Source of the DNA: Polytrichum commune
Taxonomy: Eukaryota > Streptophyta > Polytrichopsida > Polytrichales > Polytrichaceae
NCBI GenBank assembly: GCA_950295325.1
Contig: OX485803.1
Span: 30,557,554 to 30,621,553, forward strand
Direction of reading: 5' to 3'
Length of the DNA stretch: 64,000 bases
Position numbers and translations under genes: made by a program. Each line of letters starts with the position of its first letter. Position 1 is the stretch's first letter. The notes below the pieces were generated by a model. That model searched no databases. It was given only the letters and a program-made list of their open reading frames with translations, and was not told where the DNA came from. Positions 25,301-35,662 of the stretch are shown one piece after another.

Positions 25301-25459
25301 ACACGTGTTTGAAAGAGATAGGACTACATCTTCAAATGCTATTAACTACTCTACATTCAATGCTGAAAACAAGTGAGAGGACCTAGATATGTATCCATCC
25401 GCATACATGTACTTCCGATAAACATAACTAGATTAGGGTAGGTCTGATTTTCAATCCGG
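22396..25459. repeat. Spacer, left copy of the segmental duplication
   Basis: This block aligns with 50656-56450 but lacks several insertions found there. It contains a (CAC/CCA)n run near 22534-22554, a segment at 22722-23153 that is tandemly doubled in the other copy, and two units of a roughly 310-bp tandem repeat (about 23621-23928 and 23929-24240). A run of 17-18 C lies at 25143-25160. No coding exon is recognised; short open frames (22731-23015, 23019-23282) are shared with the other copy only as part of the repeat. Confidence 0.8.
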
Positions 25460-26728
25460 TTTTTGCAGATGTTTCATCTTAGATTTGTCAATACAAAACG
25501 AGTTTTGTTGTGTAAATCTAGTCGGTAGCAATTGGAGAACATGAAAAAAAACCAAGTAGCACCCACATACCTTAGTTCGCCCTCCACCTTGAAAGATGTT
25601 ATGAACAATCAACCCCATGACAATCCCCATCAATCTCCCGAAGTAGAATATTCTCACGATGTCATCGTAGACTTTGGCCCCTTTCTATGTCGAAGGCACT
25701 CCGGGATGACACACCAGATATCATGTAGTAGCCGTCCCTTTACCTCTCTTTCCGCACAAGAATGTTCGCTTCATTGTGTGCTCTTGAATGTCCTCCTCAA
25801 TTATATTTTTAGTAACATTCGTGCTAATGCGTCTCTTTGGCCAAACTTCAGTGAGCGCGGTTGTTGCTAACAACTATCGTTTCCTGGTGTGCAAGAGCAA
25901 TAATGTCATGAATTTGTCAGTATTGTAGTCGCTGTTTCAGACTAGCTCCAAACAGCATTGTTACTCTTGCGAGGTCGTATTCTTCAAATCTTAGCTGAGG
26001 TCGCATTTGTTCTGAACGTGTCTAACTTTCTTGCTGATACTGCTAGAGTTATTTAGGCGCATGTACCATCACCAAAACCACCTAAAATGTTTCAGTGAAG
26101 GTTTTCCCTGTACGTCGAAGTTTGTTCATCCTGTCCACAATCGCATTATATAGTTTGGATAAAAAACAGTACAAGATGCCATATTCACTAAGCAGAATCT
26201 TTAGCAGCTTGCTAAAACCATGTAAGGAGGCTTCTCTAACATGTCTTGCAGTCCTCAAACCTCCAATTATTTTAACCTGTGATATGTTTGCTGCAGCGGC
26301 ACTTGATTTCAAGAACTACAAAGACCGCATCCACTGGTGCACTAGCTGTTTTTGTTCGGAGCGAATATTCAGCTACTTTGTTGTCTCTCTGTCCACTGTG
26401 CGCTCGTTTATAGTTCTAGGCGCAAGAGTTTGGAAAATTATTTAAAACTGATAGTTGCGATTCAACCATCTCATTTCAGTAAGCAACTTCTGTCATAGAG
26501 CAGAATCCGTCTCCCCAAAAAAAATCCATCTTCAAATTATTGAGCTTCCTGAATCAGCGCTTGGCGTCTCTTTGGTATATATCAGGATTTCTTGGACCTA
26601 GTTGCATTCGTGATTATCTGAGACAATTTCTTACTCTCAACCAACCGGAGACCACCATGCTCTGATGCAATTGTAAAGCGCATGATAGACTTGCTGTAAG
26701 CTTGTCCCTCATTGCATAAACTTTTACT
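25460..26728 (+). promoter_or_regulatory. Duplicated upstream region of the ABCB pseudogene
   Basis: The region matches 56450-56712 and 58576-59598 upstream of the intact ABCB gene. The 1.86 kb between those two blocks has no counterpart here. A 116-codon open frame at 26095-26445 (start MKVFPVRRSLFILST) is kept at the same length at 58965-59315. A 39-bp stretch at 26142-26180 is inverted relative to the other copy. Confidence 0.7.
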
Positions 26729-29219
26729 ATGGATAATGTAAGGAAGTGAAGGTCGCTCCGAATTTTTGCTGAGGATTCTAAACCCGAGGTACAACTTAGC
26801 AGGCCAAGTATTGGTCCATGGTATTGTTATATTCCAAAGCAATTACGACGATGTGAATGTCACAGTAGGTACGTCTTATATGTCCCAGCATTTCTCCTTC
26901 TCATTTGGTGCACTTCTTTCGCATCACGACATGCTTCTCATCTGTGATCAGGTTTTGAATAGCTTGAGGAGTAGTTCTGCAGTTTTGGTTTGTCAGTTAT
27001 AGTGTAGTTTGATGACAAAGCCCATGACTGAAATACATCCTCAATAGGCTAACGGCTTCACTTGCATGCACACAGGCACTCTTGATGACATTTGCCAAAA
27101 AAACTGCACTTGCACAAGCAGAGGCAAGTCAGGTGGCCAGCGAGGGAGTTGCCCAACACCGGACAGTTACCGCTTTCTCAGCACAAGAAAAATTACAAGC
27201 ACTATTCGAGAAAAAACTCGAAGTTCCAAGAAGGCAAATGCTACGGCGCTCCCAAATAGCCGGAGTTACGTTAGGATTGGCAAATTTCTGCTCCTTTTCT
27301 TCGATGGCTTTGGTGTACTGGTTTGGAGGTCTACTGAGCAAGAAGGGTTTGTCCGATTTCTCACAGTTTTTCCGTGTCTTCTTGGTGTTCGTGAATACAA
27401 GCCGCACTATTGGAGAGGCCGGTGCATTGACCCCAGATATCGCTAAGGCATCAATTGCAATCAACTCTGTCTTCCATATTCTTGACAGGAAGACTAAGAT
27501 TGATTCTGATGTTAAAGATGCAGAGATTGTGAAAAAGGTGGATGGTAGCATTGAGCTTAAAAATGTATATTTCGCTTACCCATCGCGACCAGATGTCATG
27601 GTTTTCAAAGGATTTTCTTTGAAGATCCGAGCGGGACAAACAGCAGCCATGGTGGGTCAAAGCGGTTCGGGGAAGTCCACCATAATTGGGTTGATAGAGC
27701 GCTTTTATGACCCTCTACAGGGAAAAGTGTACATAGACGGAAAGGACTTGAGGAAGGTGAATCTGCGATCAATGAGACATCATATCGGTCTGGTGAATCA
27801 AGAGCCTACCTTATTTGCGATGTCCATTCGAGAAAACATAGCTTATGGGAAGGAGGGAGCAACAGAAAGTGAGGTCATAGAGGCTGCGCGTGCTGCCAAT
27901 GCTCACAACTTCATCAGGTATGCGTTCCTTCTCCTTCTGAAGGGTCATTTACAGTACAAAGGTGGTTGTGGTTGTGGTTGTGGTCAACCACCAACATCAA
28001 TCACAACTACAGTTTTTTATCCATTTGCACTTGTCTTGTGTGAGTCCTTGTCCTTGTGGTTGATGGGGGGGGGTTGGTCTTCTGAATTGCAATCTATCAT
28101 TGTTGAGGTTCTAGACTCAAGAAGAAATTGAAGTGACTATTATCATTCTTGGTCTTGGAACTTTCTCTCCTTGTCGTTGAAGCTCTCTAGTGATGCCACA
28201 TGAGCATGAAGAACCCCCAACGGTGGTTAACCACGCGGAATTGTAGGGTTGGTGGGGTAGGGCATGGTTAGCATTCATTAGGCCTTTTCTATGGAATGAT
28301 AACCAAAATAATTCATAAAACCACAACCAAGACCGCCCTTTGTGTAAATGACCCTTGAGAAAAGAAGTACTCTTGAGGAACGCTTTGTGAAAATAGGAAG
28401 TTGAGATGACACAAAATCTCGGTGTTGGCATTTCAGATGAGGAGGTTGGAATCAAGAGAGATATCCAGAGTATCGGTGACTCGGTTATGTGTTTGGAATC
28501 CTGGAATAGTGAACGATATTGTGCTGAAAACTCTAGCTCTCTGGTGCTTGCAGTTCTCTTCCAGATGGATACTCCACTTTTGCTGGTGACCGCGGTTTAC
28601 AGCTATCAGGAGGGCAGAAGCAGCGGATTGCAATTGCACGCGCAATCCTGAAGAATCCCAAGATTTTGTTGTTAGACGAAGCAACTAGTGCACTGGACGC
28701 AGAGTCAGAAAAAGTGGTGCAAGATGCACTGAATGACATGATGGTGGGCAGGACGACAATCATTGTTGCTCATCGGTAAGAACAACTTGCCATCCATCCT
28801 GTTCACTTAAACCAAATTGTTTGCTCACTCAGTAACTTCACTTCTTTTCACCATTTTTAGAGTTTTAGGGAACCCGTAGATAGAAACAAACTCCCTGTCA
28901 TGCGCAAGGGCAAACAGTGCTCATAATGAATAAAATTCTTAGCTTCATGTGTGAAATATCTGAACGGGTTCTTGCATATTGTACACACAGGTTATCCACG
29001 ATCCGAAAGGCAGAATCGATAGCAGTTTTGCAAGATGGTGTTATCCTCGAGCAAGGTAAACACAATGAGCTTCTCGCAAGGGCGAAGGTGGAGCCTACTG
29101 TTCCCTTGTCCAATCCCAAGCTGGCGCACACTAAGCGTTTCGACAATCCAGTTGTAAGGCAGTGGATGCGCTCTCCGAGCCATTTCTGGAGTCAAAAATC
29201 TTCACATCATCCTGTTTGA
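26729..29219 (+). pseudogene. ABCB15-like transporter pseudogene: start of exon 1 joined to C-terminal half
   Basis: The ATG at 26729 matches the start of the gene at 59599, but codon 7 is TGA (26747) and homology to exon 1 stops near 26809. The whole first half of the transporter is missing. Exons at 27076-27917, 28554-28775 and 28991-29219 are phase-compatible. They encode the end of the second membrane domain (ASEGVAQHRTVTAFSAQ) and the second nucleotide-binding domain: Walker A GQSGSGKST, Q-loop VNQEPTLF, signature LSGGQ, Walker [13 protein letters not shown] and H-loop AHRLSTI. After HNELLARA the C-terminus departs from the family. This is a deletion derivative of a full ABCB. Residual expression of a half-transporter is possible but unproved. 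Confidence 0.85.
27941..28355. mobile_element. 415-bp MITE in an ABCB pseudogene intron
   Basis: The ends are inverted: AGGGTCATTTACAG on the left and GTAAATGACCCT on the right, followed inward by GGTGGTTGTGG and CCACAACC. A 3-bp duplication, TGA, flanks it (27938-27940 and 28356-28358). It lies wholly between the donor at 27918 and the acceptor at 28553. The three-base TSD resembles PIF/Harbinger elements, although TWA is usual there. Confidence 0.75.
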
Positions 29220-29780
29220 GTCTTGCCTTTCGCTAATACTTAGTGATATGAAGAGACTACTTAGCTTGGACAGGGACTCTCCTGAAACAAACACAAAAAT
29301 AGACAAGCAATCAATGTGTGTCCGTAACGGGCACATGGTCGATTTCAACAATCCGAATCATTCAGATAAAAGATCAATTCATGGAGATTTAAGGTCATGT
29401 CACTTCTGCTCTTACAATGTAGTTGCAAATGAGGCACATTTTGTGATGCATCGTCCCCTCTACAACTCTATTAGAGAGAAGTTATGTTTCCTATTTTAGA
29501 ATGTAACATTGTTCACCCTCTTCATTAAGACACGTTTGGTCACGCAAGAAAGTGTCGTATTATCCAAATGTTGCATTCTTGAGAATATGACTTTTTAGTT
29601 TCGAATGTGGCACTATTGAGGTTTTACAAATCAATGGCCTCTTTCAATGTCAAAATGTTATTTTGTGTACATTCTGAAGATACATAAGTATGAAAGAACA
29701 TTTGTATTGAAAAATGCTCACAGTGTTCCCCAAGGTTCCCCAATGCTGATGTCATGTCCTCCGTACTGGTCTGCTAGCTA
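29220..29780. other. 3' flank of the ABCB pseudogene and duplication junction
   Basis: No gene is seen. Somewhere here, ending at 29780, the first duplication unit ends and the second begins. The 83-codon frame at 29248-29499 has no recognised motif. Confidence 0.5.
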
Positions 29781-31327
29781 TGGTTCTGGAAAGATCAATA
29801 GTTTTTGGGAACCTTCTGAGAAGGGTCTCATAGTGAAGAAGAGATAAAACTCCTACAGGTTAGAATATGTTTGTAGTTGTCTCTGTAGAATGGAGTTGTT
29901 GTGAACTTTATAATATAGCTTAATGGATGAGAGGATGTTAAAGAGCTGGTCCCTGAGTAGAGGTACAGATTTGTAAATAGTTTACAATGAACCATCTTTA
30001 TATAAAGAAGGGGTAACAGTTTGAGGTTCCCACAAAGGCTTAGAAACGAATCTAAAAAATCTGATGTAGGTACAATGAAGGTTTCAGATGCTTAATAAAT
30101 AAAACTGTCTCATGTTGTACAGGAGAGGAGAAAGCAGAACTGAGAATGCCAAAGTGGTACAAAAATCAGTGGGAGAAGGAAGCGGGTCGACGGGAGGACT
30201 TGCAACCCTCTGATGGGAAGGCTGAAGTGCTACAGATAGATTTTGATGGAGTCCCAACGCCACATAGAAGCTTTTCAACTTGTGATGGTTCAACGCCACA
30301 CATGTCCTCTGAGGATCCCAAAGAAGATGATGAATTTTTGAATTCGCAAGAAAATTCACCTCGAGATACACATGCATCAGAATATCAAGGAAGGAGCGGA
30401 CATTTTTTGCCACCTGCAACAGGTTATGATGAACCTCCTAGTAATGGTGTTCGCACAAATGAGATGCATAACAGAGGTTATGGTGGACCAGGCTGGGAAA
30501 GGTCTACTGGAATGCCCCATGTTTGCCCTTCCAGTCTTGGTGGAAATGGAGGTTTTCAAACAAACAGGCACGTATATCCTTACCAGAACGTGTACAATTT
30601 ACCTCCGAGCCATACTTATTATCCATATCCCCACAATTCTGTGGCTCCCAGACACCCCTCGAGGATGATACAAGACGGTTTGTATAATCATGGTCCTCTT
30701 CCTCAACACACCAACCAACTGTTGTATACTAATGTGGTGCCTCCTTCACCAGGCTGGGGAGGACCTCCACCGGTCTGGCATATTGACGATTGTTTGTAGA
30801 GCTTATTGTTCACGTTCGACTGAGACGATAATCTCCCTGGTTGCACCTGTGCGCAGATTTTTGAGTTATCTTGGTCCAAATGGTTTCAATTTGTTTATAT
30901 TGTACAATATTCTGCAAAGTATATCGATTGCTTCCATCTGTCCCTGCTAATCTGGAGGCATATGGAGATTTTAATCTGATGGAGTCGTTTTCGACGATTG
31001 AGAGTACTGCGTTGAGTATTCAACATGTGTCAAGTTGAATTCCCATGATTTCTTTTGCAATGAAAGTAATGGAAAGATGTCCCATATATACATAGAATCC
31101 ACAATGTGGCTGTGTAAGAAGGTATGTGGTCCTTGAGTATAAGGCCCCAGGGTTTTTCGCTTGTTTCAGTAGGTTAGCAAATGTCACAACATACATTGAT
31201 AGTCAAAACCGAGGTCCAAGGCACTCTGTTGGTTGCGGACATCCACGTTTTTGTTGATCCTAAGCCTCACTTTTGGCTGTTGACATGCACAAACAACTCC
31301 ACCCGCGTTTACTCTGCACATGCAATG
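29781..31327 (+). repeat. Segmental duplication, right copy: EDM2 3' block
   Basis: Near-identical to 12075-13568. It starts inside the last EDM2 intron and runs past the stop codon into the 3' flank. It contains no other EDM2 exon. Confidence 0.9.
30125..30799 (+). pseudogene. Orphan last exon of EDM2 (truncated duplicate)
   Basis: It is the counterpart of 12368-13041. The acceptor TGTACAG, the reading frame and the stop are kept; it is one codon longer (a GAT in the acidic ...DPKEDDE stretch). Most differences from the first copy are single substitutions with no stop or frameshift. The other sixteen exons, including the PHD and methyltransferase-like parts, are absent, so it cannot make an EDM2 protein. 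An upstream ATG (30146) allows a 217-codon Pro/Gly/Tyr-rich frame, but nothing shows that it is expressed. Confidence 0.85.
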
Positions 31328-32279
31328 AATCTTGGATCTGCCAAGTGCACCCATGGTGACTCGATAAATTTTGGCTGGGGTGTCGACTCTTCAATTGATT
31401 TGTGTTTCGGTAAGCTTATGGCCAATGCGATATTCTTGCGATATAGTGGTGGCACTATACTACAAAAACTTACCTACACATCCCATAACTCATAGGAGTA
31501 TAGGTTTATGGGATTATGAAGGCTTAGGATCCTAAGCAGTCTATTGCAAATCAAATGCCTTCTGTAATTCTTTCAATGTTTTGATGTCTTAGCTTCTTCC
31601 TGTTCCGTCTGCCCACTTGTTGTTTTCCCTTATTGGGCTCCACCTCTGCTTTCCTTGACGCCTTCACCAACTGCTTTTCAGTCATCGGAGGTTATCAGAT
31701 TCAACATGCTATAGTTACAATTAAGGAATCACTTAACTGCCTTTGCTGTGTGGTAAACTATGGTAGTGTAAGTAGTGTCAAAACACGTTAACCGAGATTC
31801 TTCACATGCCCTTTTCTCCTTAAACAAGTTCGGTGTGACTTGGCGTCTTCGAAACAAGTGTTTCGGATCCGATCTTCTTCCACGCCAAGAGTCTCCTATT
31901 GTGTTGCACTTGCCTCACCCAATGAGTGCGTTTTGGTGCAATAGTCATGAAGAATTGTTTTTGATCATGTTGATGTAGCCTTGCCTGACACCGATCGAGG
32001 CCAAACATATGCATACTGATGTTGTAGATGTAGGCCTTGTTTGCACAAAAACTCCGCCCCTTTCAACACCATCTGCACACATAAGATGTGCATGATCCGG
32101 TTAAAATCATCTGCAGAGGAAAAAAAAGTCCTAGTACCGAAATCAACAAAAAAGGCGATGCCGAAATCAACAATTTTTTCAGGATGAAGTGATCCTGCTT
32201 ATTGCGAAGAGAGCTCCAGGAGGAAGAGCAATCACACAAACCCAAAATCCCCAACATAGCTTGGGAAACAACTAAGGAG
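31328..32279. other. Start of a 19-kb region absent from the left duplication copy
   Basis: Sequence diverges from the left copy near 31328. A 104-codon frame (31181-31495) begins in shared sequence and ends in new sequence. Another of 67 codons lies at 31775-31978. Neither is recognised. Confidence 0.4.
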
Positions 32280-33190
32280 TGTGTTTTTGTCAAAACTAGT
32301 CAACTGTGATTGAATGTAATTGTGTGCATTAAGACTAATTACATATAATTAAGTCATAAATTATGCTTATCAAAATAATTAAGCCTAATTATATCTTACT
32401 TGAATGAATTGAGGTTTAAGTCAGATATGAGATTTGATGTGCTTAATTACAGTGTTTTAGGAGTTTTTACGCTCAATTAGGTTTATTGTGCATATTTTCT
32501 CTTAATTACGCTGAATTAGTTTGAACGTGTGTGAATACTTGCAGAAACTTAGGCCTTGCACTCAATTGCATTCAATAACAGTTATTTATGCTTAATTATA
32601 TTGAATCACGCTTAATTGGTTTGAATGTGTATGGATACTTGTGAAAGCAGAAGGCATTAACTAACCTGGTATAAAATAATCAAACTAAATTAGAATACTA
32701 ATATACGTTTCATTTTAGAAGGACAAAAGGCCCTTTCAAATGGTAAGTCACATACATTATAACCTCAGTGCTAATGTGGATTTTATAATGTTTTTGACCT
32801 TCCAAGTTCATTACATGCTTTGTTGACATTCATTTACACGCTTTCGGTTTCACGACTTTGAGATCAATTTTATTTCATTTCATTTCATTCCCCTGACAAT
32901 TTCACTTTGGAATTGGAATCCCAATCAATTGCTTATTTACTAAGGGGGAATGAACATATATATTCAGTTTGGACTTTCAAGGTGACTTGCACTCAATATG
33001 GAATTTGTGGACAGATGGCCTTCAAGAACGGAAATCAAGTGAGGTGAACAATACTTTTGGGTCGGGATAAAAGAAATTAGAAAAACTTGGTGGGGTTGCC
33101 TAGGAGTGGTGGATCACAGGCCTTGGCCTTGACACCCCCATGATGGGATCATGGTTCGGCCGGCTGGGGCCTGCCCATTTGGCATGAGTT
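32280..33190. repeat. Degraded copy of the foldback repeat family
   Basis: The AT-rich part (32280-32690) resembles the centre of the palindrome at 41660-42080, with shared TTAATTA-rich motifs. The part from 32710 resembles its arm, with CTCAATATGGAATTTGTGG near 32990. It is more decayed than the 41-42 kb copy. Confidence 0.6.
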
Positions 33191-33651
33191 CTAGACCCAA
33201 CCAATGGCTACAATCGCTTTGAGATTTGGACAATATACTCACTGTACTAGATGATTCTTATAGGTAGGCCTAATAAAATCGAGTATGACAAACACTAAAT
33301 ATGATATTTAGTGTCATATGGTATTTTATGTCAATATGGTAATTCTTATGAATAAGTGAATAAATTTGTCATGGATGATGGATGAGTTCATCCATCGGCC
33401 AAAACCCTACCTCTCTTGTCAGCTACTTGTGATGAAATATTGTCATGGATGATTGAAATTTGGATGAAAATCCACTTGGTAAGCGATAGTAATTGCACCA
33501 TAAGAAATCTATAATCCGCCAAACAGAATTACAAGGAGTGACAAATAATGTTGGATTAACATTTAGTGTTGGTGACACTACATGGGCGGTTTACAATTAG
33601 TATTGAGCAAGACAATTAGAATTGGTGACACTAAATATCATATTTAGTGTA

Positions 33652-34548
33652 CAGTCTAACCTCATTAATACGACACCCGTTTATACGACACCCTCAATAT
33701 TACGACACGTTTTTGCGAGACCAAACTTTTTAGTTCTCCCTCTTTTATACAGCTACGACACTCGATAATGCAACATTTGAAATCTCCGTTTTGTCATATT
33801 AAAGAGGTAGTTAATGCTAACATTCCTTTCATCTTTGTTATGTACATTCAAAATACATCCATTTTCACTTGAGAACTACTTGGGAACTTCACTTTATCAT
33901 TGAGAACTTAATGAGAATTAGGGTTAATAATGTAGAATGGACGTGGTTAGGGTTAGAGTGGCCTCTTGCCTAGTATGTTGCCTTGTACTCATGGTGATAT
34001 GGGGAAGAGATTACTGAGCTAGAATTGAACACTGATGAGTTGGTGGATGTTGCTTTGGGAACCAATCATGCACAAGACTTTGATCTTAATGTTGATCTAG
34101 ATTGTTGTAGATGTGGATGATGTTGCTCCACCTACAGGAAAGCTTAGTGATGCTAATCGTCATGCATCATTGTTGTCTAGTTTCTTATTCGAGAACTCTT
34201 TATATTTTGGTGTTAATGAAATCACTAGTTTCCAAAAGCTAGTAGGGGGTTTAGATAAGATGATAGTTGCTAACTTGGGTAGGCAACACTAAAGATCTTT
34301 GGACTCCTCTTTCAAGAGTTCTTGAGAATATTTCTAGTTGTTTGGAGTTATAAGTTATTATTTCATACCATCTATATTGCTTAAACTCGCTATATATATC
34401 TAATTTAAGCTCATATTACTTATATTCTCTTATTCCCTCAATAATACGACAACTTTACGCCATTTGCGATATTAATGAGAAGACGACACCTCAATAATAC
34501 AACTTTTTTTGTGTTTCCCAAATGTGTCATACTAGAGGGGGAGAAGAG
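33652..34548. mobile_element. Pogo/Tigger-like DNA transposon remnant
   Basis: The left end reads CAGTCTAACCTCATTAATAC after a TA dinucleotide, the typical terminal sequence of plant pogo (CENP-B/Jerky-like) elements. Further TACGACA motifs recur near both ends. The right end (about 34523-34548) is a worn inverted copy. The interior around 33950-34330 has short acidic coding-like stretches that could be the C-terminal remnant of a transposase, but stops interrupt every frame. Confidence 0.55.
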
Positions 34549-34714
34549 TAGCTTCTATAGCCTTCCATCACACAATGAAGGAAGCAAAGTGACATCACAA
34601 GGGTAACATAGTAGTGATGTCATCATCTTACATTTGCACATCCATAAATAGCTCCACATTTGCACCACTCCCAAGCTACTCTGTGTCACTAACTAGGCCA
34701 CATCACACAACTAG

Positions 34715-35210
34715 CGCCACTTCACACACGAGACTGAATGCCCGTGACCATAGCACTTCAAGCACTCTCATTGGTGGAAATGGCGGAGCCCGTCCAAGTT
34801 CACTTCACACTACGCTTGAGGGACCAACGGAGTATACAAGTGAATGCAAGATGGATGTAATGTCTGCATGGATTCCTACATGGCATCGAATGGATCATGT
34901 TTCATGGTCACTTGGACTATTTTCAAAACCACCTCTTGGAGATAGGCCTAACACAAAACCGGGAGACCATGGCACTCCGGAATTTCACAACCGTTGATTT
35001 ATTATATCATGTGTGAGGATCATGCATGAATAGAAATTCATTGAAATGGCATTTGGTTTTGGGTTTGGTCACATATGACTTCACACTACACTTGAGGGCC
35101 CATGACCACACTACAAGATTTTGGAGGTGTGTTGGGATAGCCATTGGACACTTTCCTTGGGCTCTCACAATTTTATGGTCATGGCTCTTGGCTCATGTGT
35201 GAAGTGGCCC
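34715..35210. mobile_element. Tourist-like MITE, copy 1
   Basis: It is a relative of the elements at 50020-50526 and 55597-56095. Ends are GCCACTTCACACACGAG and, inverted, GGGCCACTTCACACATGAG. Flanking CTA/TTA fits a worn 3-bp TSD. A 127-codon frame (34614-34997) runs through it and is shared in part with copy 2, as expected for a repeat rather than a gene. Confidence 0.75.
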
Positions 35211-35662
35211 TTAGTGTCCACCCGCACAACCTAGTTAAGAGAATTGGCTAACTTTTGAGAACTTTAGTGAAAATCATAAAACCAAAATGTTACACTAAAT
35301 ATTCCATTTAGTGTCACCAATTCTAATTGTCTTGCTCAATACTAATTGTAAACCGCCAGTGTAGTGTCACCAACGTGAAATGCAAACTGAACATTATTTG
35401 TCATTCCTTGGAAAAGAAATTTAGCATTATACATCCACAATGTTGCAATTACTGTCACTTACTAAGTGATTTCTCATCCAAGTGTCAATCATTTATGACA
35501 ATATTTCATCACAAAATGTTAGGATGCAAAATATACCAAAAGTGGATGAACTATAAATAAGTTGGGATGACAATATAAGTAAGCTTGAATATAAGAAGTG
35601 TCATTAGAAAAGTCACCATAGTGACATAAAACCACATATGATATTGAATACAATATTTGGTG

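Larger units (their letters stand above)
33293..35662. mobile_element. Long-inverted-repeat (foldback-like) element carrying other insertions
   Basis: Arms of about 360 bp, 33293-33650 and 35292-35662, are inverted copies. Examples are GGCGGTTTACAATTAGTATT on the left and its complement on the right, and TTGTGATGAAATATTGTCAT with its complement. Both ends of each arm carry a short palindrome of the type CACTAAATAT...ATATTTAGTG. The interior holds a pogo-like remnant and a Tourist-like MITE, and no transposase of its own. Confidence 0.75.

Noticed and set aside
27129..27551. 140-codon open frame on the minus strand
   Set aside because: It is the antisense shadow of the ABCB exon 27076-27917.
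34614..34997. 127-codon open frame, similar to one at 50050-50433
   Set aside because: Both frames lie inside or across Tourist-like MITE copies; similarity is repeat identity, with no codon conservation or motif.
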